A DNA stretch of 48,771 nt, from positions 1 to 48,771 of the IMG/VR virus record IMGVR_UViG_3300017773_000015; one strand, 5' to 3'. Positions 16,602 through 23,080 of the stretch are shown piece by piece. The notes under the pieces are model-generated. The model worked only from the letters and a program-made list of their open reading frames with translations, was not told the origin of the DNA and did not search any database. A program made the position numbers and the translations under genes. Source of the DNA: a virus. Numbering within the stretch: the first letter of the stretch is position 1; every line of letters starts with the position of its first letter.

Positions 16602-16639
16602 TAGCCATTTAAAGTCTTTAAACAGACTTTAAATGGCTA
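16602..16639 (+). promoter_or_regulatory. 16-bp perfect stem hairpin
   Basis: Arms 16602-16617 and 16624-16639 pair perfectly around a 6-nt loop (ttaaac). It lies 3 nt upstream of the 27-bp hairpin. The arms are AT-rich with no following U-run, so it does not look like a terminator. Confidence 0.85.
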
Positions 16640-16642
16640 TGG

Positions 16643-16710
16643 AGTTCTCCAATTATTAAATTTAAAAAGAAGTTCAGAATGAACTTTTTAAATTTAATAA
16701 TTGGAGAACT
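16643..16710 (+). promoter_or_regulatory. 27-bp perfect hairpin sequestering the SD of the first early gene
   Basis: Arms 16643-16669 and 16684-16710 pair without mismatch. A 14-nt loop contains a further TTCA/TGAA mini-stem. The right arm holds GGAG (16703-16706), the Shine-Dalgarno for the ATG at 16714, and the left arm holds the complementary CTCC (16647-16650). Folded, the ribosome site is buried. A stem of this length is also a plausible RNase III substrate, as in T7 early mRNA. Whether cleavage or melting controls translation is inference. Confidence 0.85.
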
Positions 16711-16713
16711 ACT

Positions 16714-17142
16714 ATGAAAACTTCGAACTTCAGCAAAATCGACAACAACCAAATCGCAACTCAAAGACAAGTCTACGGAGTAGCTTGTCACTTTGCCAAC
16801 ATTCACTCCAAATCTCCTTCGGAGAGATATGGGCTGACTAAAGTCTTTAACGCTATCCTGAACAAATCCTATAAGGATTCTGATAGCTATATGACTCATG
16901 GCGAAGCCACTGAGTTTTTTGAGTGGGATTGTGTTCCACCACAATTTCTTCATCAGATAAAATCTGTGAAGAAGCCTGTCAAGAAGTCTACGACTTCTAA
17001 GAAAGTTAAAGCTTCAAAGAAAGCTTCTGCCCCGAAGGGGAAGGCGAAGTCATCTGGTCTTGAGAGACTCAACGTAGTTGAGAAACGAGTTGATGAAATG
17101 GATTCTAAGCTTAATCAGATTCTTGAAATTCTGAAGAAATAA
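16714..17142 (+). CDS. First early protein, unknown, basic with C-terminal coiled coil
   Basis: This 142-residue protein is not assigned to a function. Residues 12-75 have the layout ATQRQVYGVACHFA...YMTHGEATEFFEW, loosely like small domains in which an A-x-x-RQ helix is followed by a THGEA/SKAEA helix (DUF3072-like shape). Residues 83-115 are Lys/Ser-rich (KKPVKKSTTSKKVKASKKA). The last 27 residues (LERLNVVEKRVDEMDSKLNQ...) form a likely coiled coil. It may be a nucleic-acid-binding early protein. Its coding sequence also contains many short-loop inverted repeats, and its SD lies in a long stem. The minus-strand ORF across 16618-16953 is an image of the inverted repeats and is not called. 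Confidence 0.8.
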   Translation: MKTSNFSKIDNNQIATQRQVYGVACHFANIHSKSPSERYGLTKVFNAILNKSYKDSDSYMTHGEATEFFEWDCVPPQFLHQIKSVKKPVKKSTTSKKVKASKKASAPKGKAKSSGLERLNVVEKRVDEMDSKLNQILEILKK

Positions 17143-17216
17143 TTCAAATTAAATCTATCGCACGACACGGAAGTCGTGTATAATATAAATCTATTCAACG
17201 AGTGAGGCATAGAGTT
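17143..17216 (+). promoter_or_regulatory. Short gap with a hairpin and an AATCTAT motif
   Basis: This 74-bp gap has a CACGAC/GTCGTG stem at 17161-17178. Just before it lies a third copy of a motif also seen in the leader (aaatctat(c/g)g...gcac, 17151-17163). A TATAAT occurs at 17179-17184 but has no matching -35, so it is not called a promoter. Confidence 0.4.
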
Positions 17217-17396
17217 ATGAAAAAGTATAGAGTTTATTATTCAATAGCCCATCATGGTGCAATAGAAATTGAAGCAGATAGTAGTATGGAAGCCGAAGAT
17301 ATAGTTTGGGATATGTTGCATGACGATGAGCTTTCAGATGAGAGAATTATAGATTCAGATTATCAAGTAGATTTTAGTAACGAGGTGAAAAAATGA
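17217..17396 (+). CDS. Small unknown early protein
   Basis: This 59-residue acidic protein starts at the ATG at 17217, with GAGG 9 nt upstream. A GTG at 17202 would add 5 residues (MRHRV) but would place the GAGG inside the coding sequence. The sequence MKKYRVYYSIAHHGAIEIEA followed by an acidic helix (DSSMEAEDIVWDMLHDDE) resembles small phage proteins that fold as one beta hairpin plus helix. No function can be assigned. It overlaps the next gene by 4 nt (ATGA), so the two are co-translated. Confidence 0.65.
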   Translation: MKKYRVYYSIAHHGAIEIEADSSMEAEDIVWDMLHDDELSDERIIDSDYQVDFSNEVKK

Positions 17397-17629
17397 ACAG
17401 ACTTATGCAAGTTTCAAACCATTTAGATATAGCTATTGATGCTGATGTTGTTAGATATTGTGATAAGAAGCAGGTAGTTATATCTATGATACGAAGCCCT
17501 AGACTTAAAGATAACTGCTATGCAGTCCATGATGTTAGCTTTGAAGATGGCTGTAGTATATTCTGGGGTCACTATGATTTAACCTTCGAAGAAGCAGTAG
17601 ATAGTTTTAATACTAAATCAATTAGATAA
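17393..17629 (+). CDS. Small unknown early protein
   Basis: This 78-residue protein follows by an ATGA overlap. It reads as mixed alpha/beta (LDIAIDADVVRYCDKKQVVI, then GCSIFWGHYDLTFEEAVDSF). I do not recognise a family. Its position among first-transcribed genes suggests a host-takeover or accessory role, but nothing in the sequence shows which. Confidence 0.65.
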   Translation: MNRLMQVSNHLDIAIDADVVRYCDKKQVVISMIRSPRLKDNCYAVHDVSFEDGCSIFWGHYDLTFEEAVDSFNTKSIR

Positions 17630-17636
17630 TTAAAAT

Positions 17637-17693
17637 GAAGATAAATAATTAGTAAGTAAGTTTCTTACGAACTTACTAATTATTTATTCTTCA
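17637..17693 (+). promoter_or_regulatory. Long AT-rich hairpin before the gene at 17709
   Basis: Arms 17641-17657 and 17671-17687 pair perfectly over 17 bp. With one bulged base (17688), five further pairs extend it to 17636-17693. The loop contains a second mini-stem (AAG/CTT), giving the same two-part shape as the hairpin at 16643-16710. It ends 4 nt before AGGAGA of the next gene, so the SD is next to, not inside, the stem. It could be an RNase III site, an mRNA stabiliser or a pause site. Confidence 0.75.
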
Positions 17694-17708
17694 CAAAAGG
17701 AGACGGCG

Positions 17709-18323
17709 ATGTTCAACACTCACTGTAAAGCGGTTCAAGAATATTCTCAGCGTAATGCTAACAACATGGCAGACACGGTTCTTATGGTAGTTTTATCTAT
17801 TCAGCAGAACTGGCTCGGTGTCGGTGACCAAATGGCTGATGTTAGAGCTAACAAGTTAGACTCCAAGTTTCTTTGGGGTAACAAGATAAAGACTTATGAG
17901 TATCTCATGTCGAATAAACATAAGATGTTTGCTCAGGTTCAAGCAGTCCTTAACTCTGGTAAGAGCTATGACGAAAAGGCTTTCAGCCTGATGACAATCT
18001 TCCTTAGAGTTGACGGCTTAGGTTTACCTAAAGCAGGGTTCTGCTGTCAGCTAATAGCAGGAATGGTTGGTTGTATGGACGTTCATAACATTAAGATGTA
18101 CAACGTAGACCCTAAGATTCTGAAGCTGAATCCAAAGCCTAAGACTTTGAAAGCTATGGAAGCTAACGACCAACGAACCAGAACCTATATAGATTTGTGT
18201 CATGCTTATGGTTGTGATAATCTATGGAACTCATGGTGTGAGAACCTAGCTACAAAATCTAAGCGGTGGCAAGATGCTAACCATGTTAGCGAAGTACATT
18301 ATACTTATTTGATTGGAGAATAG
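17709..18323 (+). CDS. Early protein with HhH/glycosylase-like core
   Basis: This 204-residue protein has a strong AGGAGA ribosome site. Residues 95-131 (MTIFLRVDGLGLPKAGFCCQ..., then GCMDVHNIKMY) have the layout of helix-hairpin-helix DNA-glycosylase folds: a G-x-G-x-x-K-A turn (K108) and a downstream invariant-looking D in CMDVHN (D124). Proteins with the GLG-x-x-KA...C(L/M)D(T/V)HN pattern are widespread in phages and mostly unnamed. A DNA-binding or base-processing role is possible, but this is inference. Ordinary members of the glycosylase family are longer. Confidence 0.6.
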   Translation: MFNTHCKAVQEYSQRNANNMADTVLMVVLSIQQNWLGVGDQMADVRANKLDSKFLWGNKIKTYEYLMSNKHKMFAQVQAVLNSGKSYDEKAFSLMTIFLRVDGLGLPKAGFCCQLIAGMVGCMDVHNIKMYNVDPKILKLNPKPKTLKAMEANDQRTRTYIDLCHAYGCDNLWNSWCENLATKSKRWQDANHVSEVHYTYLIGE

Positions 18324-18325
18324 TT

Positions 18326-18631
18326 ATGAACCTACAAGATATGCTTGATGAATATATAAACTTTAAAATACAGGATGCCCTTGAGGTAGCTTTATCTGAC
18401 AAGAAAAAGACGATAACCAAAGAGTTAGAATCTATTCGAGAATGGTTCTCAGACTATGAGAATCAGTTAGATGAGATTAGAGCATTGGCTGATGAGAATG
18501 AATATAACTTAGAACGTCAGGAAGAAACGCTCAACGAGTTAGTAGAAGACGGTGTGCGATTCAATAGCGGAGTCATCGACAATAGAATTAAAGAATCTTT
18601 AAGCAAAATTAAACTGACTGTGGAGAAATAG
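18326..18631 (+). CDS. Acidic coiled-coil protein
   Basis: This 101-residue protein lies 2 nt after the preceding gene. It is almost entirely charged helix. From about residue 20 to 75 (KKKTITKELESIREWFSDYE... LERQEETLNELVEDG) it should form a coiled coil, probably an oligomerisation module. No family is recognised. Confidence 0.65.
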   Translation: MNLQDMLDEYINFKIQDALEVALSDKKKTITKELESIREWFSDYENQLDEIRALADENEYNLERQEETLNELVEDGVRFNSGVIDNRIKESLSKIKLTVEK

Positions 18632-18633
18632 CT

Positions 18634-18798
18634 ATGGAAGATTTAGTGTTAGATGTTATCAACCAGATTGAAAAGGATATAGAAAACAAAGACTTAGCAC
18701 CGATATATGAACTGCTTAGTCTCTTACCCAAAGAAGCACTTGAAGGATATAAATCGGAGGCAGAAGAATATGACTATCTACAACTCGACAACCGATAA
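18634..18798 (+). CDS. Small conserved-type phage protein (54 aa)
   Basis: The ORF starts at the ATG at 18634, 2 nt after the previous stop. It codes MEDLVLDVINQIEKDIENKD then LAPIYELLSLLPKEALEGYK and an acidic tail. The pattern of an I-x-x-DI-x-x-x-D helix followed by IYELL...P-x-E-x-L-x-x-Y(L) is common in short phage proteins of unknown role. It overlaps the next gene by 29 nt. Confidence 0.6.
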   Translation: MEDLVLDVINQIEKDIENKDLAPIYELLSLLPKEALEGYKSEAEEYDYLQLDNR

Positions 18799-18970
18799 GC
18801 TACCATCATGGTCGGTAGAGTTATTGTACGAAGGCAAGCCGTCTAAACATATCTATTGTCATAGCTATGATGAAGCTAGCACAGAGGGTGTACTTCATGG
18901 CGGTGCTTACATTATTGCTAGACTAGTAGTCGAAGAAGGTTATAGAGAATATGTCAAAGGAGAAAACTAA
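18770..18970 (+). CDS. Small unknown protein (66 aa)
   Basis: The start is the ATG at 18770, with GGAGG about 9 nt upstream. An in-frame upstream ATG at 18707 lacks such a site and would overlap the 54-aa gene further. The product is mixed alpha/beta (WSVELLYEGKPSKHIYCHSY, then an Ala/Glu helix). I do not recognise it. Confidence 0.6.
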   Translation: MTIYNSTTDKLPSWSVELLYEGKPSKHIYCHSYDEASTEGVLHGGAYIIARLVVEEGYREYVKGEN

Positions 18971-18971
18971 G

Positions 18972-19121
18972 ATGAGCGAATATGAAAGAGGCGTTAGAGA
19001 TTGTATAGAAGGTAAACCCTGTGATTATGATGGCGACCCAAACTATATAGATGGCTATGCCGACCAGTATGCAATCGAGCAACAAGAATACGAACACTTA
19101 ACTTTAACCCATGAGGTATAA
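18972..19121 (+). CDS. Small acidic protein (49 aa)
   Basis: The ATG at 18972 follows the previous stop at once, with AGGAG about 10 nt upstream. The sequence YERGVRDCIEGKPCDYDGDP then NYIDGYADQYAIEQQEYEH has the Y-x-x-G-x-x-D/GY-x-x-QY spacing seen in small phage proteins. The function is unknown. Confidence 0.6.
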   Translation: MSEYERGVRDCIEGKPCDYDGDPNYIDGYADQYAIEQQEYEHLTLTHEV

Positions 19122-19125
19122 TACT

Positions 19126-19380
19126 ATGGAAACTTTGTTTAACTTTGTAGCATCAGCAGTACATTCACTCGTTTTTAGCGGTAAGAAAAACGGCAAACTA
19201 TTCGGTAAGTCTTTTATTGTAAGACGCAGAAGCTCTAAGAACCGCTTCGAAATCAGTAAGGGTAAGTGCTTTAATATCTTACACTGCTACAAGTGGGGCT
19301 TTTATCTACAGCACAGAGGCTCTAGAGCTATCAGCTTCAGCAACATCAAAGACATCAACGGCATCGAAGGAGTCAGCTAA
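19126..19380 (+). CDS. Small basic protein (84 aa)
   Basis: I choose the ATG at 19126 because GAGG sits 9 nt upstream. An in-frame ATG at 19111 would add five residues but overlaps the previous gene and has no site. The N-terminus is weakly hydrophobic (TLFNFVASAVHSLVFSG) and the rest basic, with the aromatic segment CYKWGFYLQHRGSRAISFSN. The gene ends in TAATG with the DUF932 gene, so they are coupled. No family is recognised. Confidence 0.6.
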   Translation: METLFNFVASAVHSLVFSGKKNGKLFGKSFIVRRRSSKNRFEISKGKCFNILHCYKWGFYLQHRGSRAISFSNIKDINGIEGVS

Positions 19381-20309
19381 TGACTAGCATTATACCTATG
19401 TTTCAAAACTATGGTGCTACCCAGTCCCTTAGAGATAAGGGATATGGGTCAGCAGATTTTGATATAAATACCGCACCATTATACTATCCGATTGACGATG
19501 ACGGAACAGAGTTATGTAGCTCCAAGTCTGTTATCTATCGCACCGATACAGGTCAAGAGCTAGGCGTTCATGGTCATGGCTATCAGGCTGTAGCACCTAG
19601 AAAGATGATAGACTCTACACGTTCTATCATTGAGCGTTCAGACCTCAACACCAGAGACATCGAAGAAACCATTAGAACTTCGCATGACGGTGCTAGATGC
19701 TTTGTCCAATATACTCTACCTGCTCATACCTATGAGACTCCAGACGGAGATACAGCGTCTCTCAGCCTGCTTGCTACTAGTTCTATTGATGGTACATTCC
19801 CGTTTATGATTAGTGCCGCAGCTATACAGGCTGCTTGTACAAATCTACAGGTGTTCATTGGTGGTGAGGTAGCTGTATATAAAGCTAAGCACACCAAGAG
19901 CCTCAACGTAGAGCATGGTGCTAACCTAATCGTCAAAGCTCTAGATGTATTCAGCAATGAAAGAGACTTGTGGAGTTATATGCAGGGCGAGTACGTTAGT
20001 TCTGACCAAGCTTTCAAAGAGATATGCCACGCCGTAGGCTCACCAAAGCTTATCGAAGAGTCTCAGCACCACTCACCATCAGCAGTTGTTGACAGGAACA
20101 GAGGCACTGGTAAGAACGTAGCTTATATCTGGGATGCTTTCCATAGATATAAAGTACGTCTAGGTCAGAATCGTTGGGCTTTGTACAATGCCTTTACAGA
20201 TTGGTCTACTCACTCAGGTGCGTACACCAAAGCATCTAACCTCAACATTGCATCGGTTAGAGCCAACCGCCAAGAGATGGTTCGTAAAGCTTTTGCGAGG
20301 GCAGCATAA
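19380..20309 (+). CDS. DUF932 phage/plasmid-like protein
   Basis: This 309-residue protein has the features of the DUF932 family, found in phages and plasmids: GVHGHGYQAVAP near 60, a Gly/Asp-rich segment ETPDGDTASLSLLATSSIDG in the centre, and a C-terminal RNRGTGKNVAYIWDAFHRYK region followed by a tryptophan-rich tail (LYNAFTDWSTH). Its function is unknown. In many phages it is an early gene near replication genes, as here. It joins both neighbours by TAATG overlaps. Confidence 0.85.
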   Translation: MTSIIPMFQNYGATQSLRDKGYGSADFDINTAPLYYPIDDDGTELCSSKSVIYRTDTGQELGVHGHGYQAVAPRKMIDSTRSIIERSDLNTRDIEETIRTSHDGARCFVQYTLPAHTYETPDGDTASLSLLATSSIDGTFPFMISAAAIQAACTNLQVFIGGEVAVYKAKHTKSLNVEHGANLIVKALDVFSNERDLWSYMQGEYVSSDQAFKEICHAVGSPKLIEESQHHSPSAVVDRNRGTGKNVAYIWDAFHRYKVRLGQNRWALYNAFTDWSTHSGAYTKASNLNIASVRANRQEMVRKAFARAA

Positions 20310-20596
20310 TGCTTAGCGATAAACTCACACCACAAGAGCGTGAGCTTCTAGTAATAACTATGGAAGAATGCTCGGAGTTAAGCATGGCTTGCAGTAAAAT
20401 TATCAGGTTCGGCAATGAGATTAAGCACCTAGATAATATACTTCAAGAGGCAGGTGATGTTCTATGCATGGTGTCCCTGCTTCTTGAGTATGGCTTCTTA
20501 GATGAGGAGCAACTGCAAGAAGCTACACAAAACAAACTAAATAAACTTAAAGAATGGAGTAGTCTAGTTGATAACAACAGCGGCAGTGTGCATTAG
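20309..20596 (+). CDS. MazG-like nucleotide pyrophosphohydrolase
   Basis: This 95-residue protein has the all-alpha NTP-pyrophosphohydrolase signature: EECSE (E19, E20, E23) on one helix and EAGDV (E47, D50) on another, the Mg2+-binding E-x-x-E...E-x-x-D set. Such enzymes remove non-canonical or excess (d)NTPs. In phages they are proposed to tune host (p)ppGpp or nucleotide pools. It sits between DUF932 and the SSB gene, next to the replication block. Residue spacing is intact; the substrate is not predictable. Confidence 0.8.
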   Translation: MLSDKLTPQERELLVITMEECSELSMACSKIIRFGNEIKHLDNILQEAGDVLCMVSLLLEYGFLDEEQLQEATQNKLNKLKEWSSLVDNNSGSVH

Positions 20597-20687
20597 TTTA
20601 TATGCTCTTGGAGGTTCATTGGAGGTAATTGTGGGTGGTACAGCTCTGTCGGCATTGATAGAGCTTACACACAAATATCCGAAATAA
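20568..20687 (+). CDS. Possible 39-residue membrane peptide
   Basis: A TTG at 20568 inside the end of the MazG-like gene has GGAG 8 nt upstream and opens a 39-codon ORF. It ends just before the SSB promoter. The product is one hydrophobic segment (TTAAVCISLYALGG... VIVGGTALSALIE) and a short polar tail. It accounts for most of the 160-bp gap, but the rare start and small size keep confidence low. Confidence 0.35.
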   Translation: MITTAAVCISLYALGGSLEVIVGGTALSALIELTHKYPK

Positions 20688-20690
20688 TAC

Positions 20691-20719
20691 TTGACAAGTG
20701 CAGTAAAATCGAGTACAAT
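20691..20719 (+). promoter_or_regulatory. Sigma70-type promoter before the SSB gene
   Basis: TTGACA (20691-20696), a 17-bp spacer and TACAAT (20714-20719) lie just upstream of the SSB start, with a predicted RNA start near 20726. It would give a second transcript for SSB, primase and polymerase. The upstream in-frame TTG of the SSB ORF is part of this -35 box, so it is not the start codon. Confidence 0.85.
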
Positions 20720-20756
20720 AACTTTTCAATTTTCAACAACCAAAAGGAAAAACATT

Positions 20757-21182
20757 ATGGCAATAGTAACAGGTACAGCTTATTGGGCAAGTGTAACAAC
20801 ACCGAATACAACTTATGAACCCGTATACACGGTTAATCTAGTTGTTGATGATGATACTGCTAGTGACTTTGAGAATCGTGGCTTCCCTACAAAAGATATG
20901 GACGAGGGTAAAGCTATCGTAATCAAGCGTAAAGTCAATGGACCTAACGGTATGGTTCGCTCTGCACCAAAGCTAGTAGACGGACGGAAGAACCCACTTG
21001 ATGAGCGTGTAGGCAATGGCTCTAAGGTTAAGGTTCAGTACAAGGAGTGGGAGTCAGTGTGGAAAGGCAAAACCTTTAAAGGCTTAGACTTCCAAGCAAT
21101 GCAAGTGTTAGACTTAGTGTCTGTCGGCTCAGTCGATGGTGGTGAGTTTGACGTAGAGGATGAAGTAGGGGATGAACTATAA
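20757..21182 (+). CDS. Single-stranded DNA-binding protein
   Basis: This 141-residue protein starts at the ATG at 20757 with AAAGGAAA upstream and lies right after a strong promoter. The N-terminal GTAYWASVTTPNTTYEPVYT and the following strand-rich region fit the OB-fold SSB of T7-like marine phages. The C-terminal 20 residues are strongly acidic (GGEFDVEDEVGDEL), the hallmark tail by which phage SSBs such as T7 gp2.5 contact polymerase and primase-helicase. It should coat the lagging-strand template. The next genes encode its likely partners. Confidence 0.82.
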   Translation: MAIVTGTAYWASVTTPNTTYEPVYTVNLVVDDDTASDFENRGFPTKDMDEGKAIVIKRKVNGPNGMVRSAPKLVDGRKNPLDERVGNGSKVKVQYKEWESVWKGKTFKGLDFQAMQVLDLVSVGSVDGGEFDVEDEVGDEL

Positions 21183-21415
21183 TGCAATATACTTATAAGA
21201 CTGATGACGGCACATCCTATGATGTGTCGTTGTTGGGTGAGCAGGGACAGGGATTGTTCCAACTCATTCAGCATAGCGTAATTAAAATTAAAGAGCTAAA
21301 CAAACAGATACAAGTTATGCAAGCAGGAGCTACGCATATCAAAGCTCTGTTTGAAGCTGAACTCACGGATGAAGCAATCGTAGAAGACTCAGGAGAAGAA
21401 CTAGAAACCAACTAA
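21182..21415 (+). CDS. Small DUF6447-like protein
   Basis: This 77-residue protein overlaps SSB by one base. It starts with a short beta hairpin, YKTDDGTSYDVSLLGEQG, and continues as a helix to ALFEAEL. The layout DG-x-x-Y...L-x-x-x-(A/G)...L-x-x-L-x-x-Q-x-x-V-x-x-A matches small proteins of the DUF6447 type from marine phages, as I recall that family. The tail is acidic. Its role is unknown; its position suggests the replication complex. Confidence 0.6.
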   Translation: MQYTYKTDDGTSYDVSLLGEQGQGLFQLIQHSVIKIKELNKQIQVMQAGATHIKALFEAELTDEAIVEDSGEELETN

Positions 21416-21424
21416 GAGGTGCTT

Positions 21425-23080
21425 ATGCCATTTGTTAAACACAACCTGCCGTGCCCAGAGTGCGGAGGTAGCGACCCAGTATCACAGAACGATGACGGGT
21501 CTGCGTATTGCTTTAGTTGCAATACTTATTTTAAACAATATGGCACATCGGAAGTGCAACAAGATACCATAACGGACTTTACAAGGTATCAACCGAAGCA
21601 GGATGGTGCTAGCTTTAACGCACTAACAGACCGTAGTATTAGCTTAGAGACTGCCAAGAAGTATGGCGTTAAATCTACTACTACAGTCGGTGGTCAAGTT
21701 ACAAGTCATCACTATCCTTTCTTCAGTAACGGAGAACAAGTAGCCACAAAGATACGCAAACAAGATAAACAGTTTGTGTGGCAGGGTAACTCCAAAGAAT
21801 CAGGGTTGTTCGGAGAACAGCTCTTCAAATCAGGTGGTAAGTTTATTACTCTAGTCGAGGGTGAGTGTGATGCTATGGCAGCATACGAACTGCTAGGTAG
21901 TAAATGGTCTGTAGTATCTATCAAGTCAGGAGCACAAGGAGGTGCTCGTGATGTTAAGAATAGTCTAGAGTTCTTGGAATCGTTTGACACTGTAGTTATA
22001 TGCTTTGACTCAGACGATGCCGGTAAGAAAGGCGCTAAGGAAATAGCTAAGCTTCTTACTCCAAACAAGGCTAAGATTATGACATTGCCAGAGGGTTACA
22101 AAGACCCTAACGATATGCTCAAAGCTAGAAAACACACAGCATTCGTTAGTGCTTTCTGGGATGCCAAGACGTATACACCGTCAGGCATATTGAATCTATC
22201 TACTCAGCTCGATGCTTATCGCAAGCTACAGACAGAGAAGAAAGACTCTATACCATATCCGTGGAACGGCTTGAACAGAAAGCTTGAGGGTATGCGACAG
22301 GGTGAGTTAGTTACCCTGACAGGCGGTACAGGTCTAGGTAAGTCTAGTGTTACTAGAGAGATTGAACACTGGCTTATCAACCACACCGAAGACAATGTAG
22401 GTATTGTCGCACTAGAGGAGAACTGGAGTCGTACAGCCGAGGGTATTATGTCTATCGAGGCTAACGCTAAGTTGCACCTCAACAGTGTCAAAGAAGAGAT
22501 AGGCGAAGAGAAACTTCTCGAAACCTACAAGAAAGTATTCATGGATGAGAACGATGGTCGTGTTTGGATTCATGCACACCTCGGTGTAAATCATCTTGAA
22601 GATATCTTCAGCAAACTACGCTACTTGATTGTTGGCTTAGATTGTAAATGGGTGGTCGTTGACCATCTACACATGCTTGTACTCCAAGCACTAGATGGTG
22701 ATGAGCGTAAAGCTATTGACGGCATCATGCACCGACTGCGTTCTCTTGTAGAGGAGACAGGTGTTGGTATGATATTGGTGTCTCACTTGAGGCGTGTCGA
22801 TGGCAATCGTGGACATGAGAATGGTATTGAGACAGGTCTATCGCATCTTCGTGGTAGTCAGTCGATTGCTCAGCTATCTGATGCAGTTATATCTCTTGAG
22901 CGCAATCAGCAATCAGAAGATATTATCGAGGCATCTACCACCAAAGTACGTGTACTAAAGTCTAGATACACAGGTGACGTTGGTGTGGCTTGCGGTCTAC
23001 TGTACGACACAGAGACAGGCAGACTATCTGAGATACCTAACGATGACCACTATGCAGAAATTGATGGAGATGAGCTATGA
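21425..23080 (+). CDS. Primase-helicase (T7 gp4-like)
   Basis: This 551-residue protein both primes and unwinds at the fork. The start is the ATG at 21425 with GAGG 5 nt upstream; the GTG two codons earlier overlaps that site. The zinc-binding domain has C10, C13, C29 and C32. TOPRIM motifs are VEGECDA (E145) and CFDSDD (D195, D197). The RecA-like helicase has Walker A GGTGLGKSS (300-308), Walker B VVVDHLHML (D413) and ILVSHLRR (450-457), then HLRGSQSIAQLSDAVISL. All motifs look intact and the length is close to T7 gp4A (566). It overlaps the polymerase gene by ATGA. Confidence 0.95.
   Translation: MPFVKHNLPCPECGGSDPVSQNDDGSAYCFSCNTYFKQYGTSEVQQDTITDFTRYQPKQDGASFNALTDRSISLETAKKYGVKSTTTVGGQVTSHHYPFFSNGEQVATKIRKQDKQFVWQGNSKESGLFGEQLFKSGGKFITLVEGECDAMAAYELLGSKWSVVSIKSGAQGGARDVKNSLEFLESFDTVVICFDSDDAGKKGAKEIAKLLTPNKAKIMTLPEGYKDPNDMLKARKHTAFVSAFWDAKTYTPSGILNLSTQLDAYRKLQTEKKDSIPYPWNGLNRKLEGMRQGELVTLTGGTGLGKSSVTREIEHWLINHTEDNVGIVALEENWSRTAEGIMSIEANAKLHLNSVKEEIGEEKLLETYKKVFMDENDGRVWIHAHLGVNHLEDIFSKLRYLIVGLDCKWVVVDHLHMLVLQALDGDERKAIDGIMHRLRSLVEETGVGMILVSHLRRVDGNRGHENGIETGLSHLRGSQSIAQLSDAVISLERNQQSEDIIEASTTKVRVLKSRYTGDVGVACGLLYDTETGRLSEIPNDDHYAEIDGDEL

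Noticed and set aside
15954-16713. tRNA or other known structured RNA in the control region
   Set aside because: The hairpins do not form a cloverleaf or any RNA family I can name, and no riboswitch core is visible.
16618-16953. Minus-strand ORF of 111 codons over the early leader
   Set aside because: It lies opposite a better gene with an SD and its N-terminal and C-terminal parts mirror the inverted repeats. No ribosome site or promoter fits it.
17179-17184. TATAAT before the gene at 17217
   Set aside because: No -35 box lies 15-19 bp upstream.
20691-20756. Upstream TTG start for the SSB gene
   Set aside because: The TTG is part of the -35 box of a strong promoter, so it would not be in the main transcript. 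The ATG at 20757 has a proper ribosome site.
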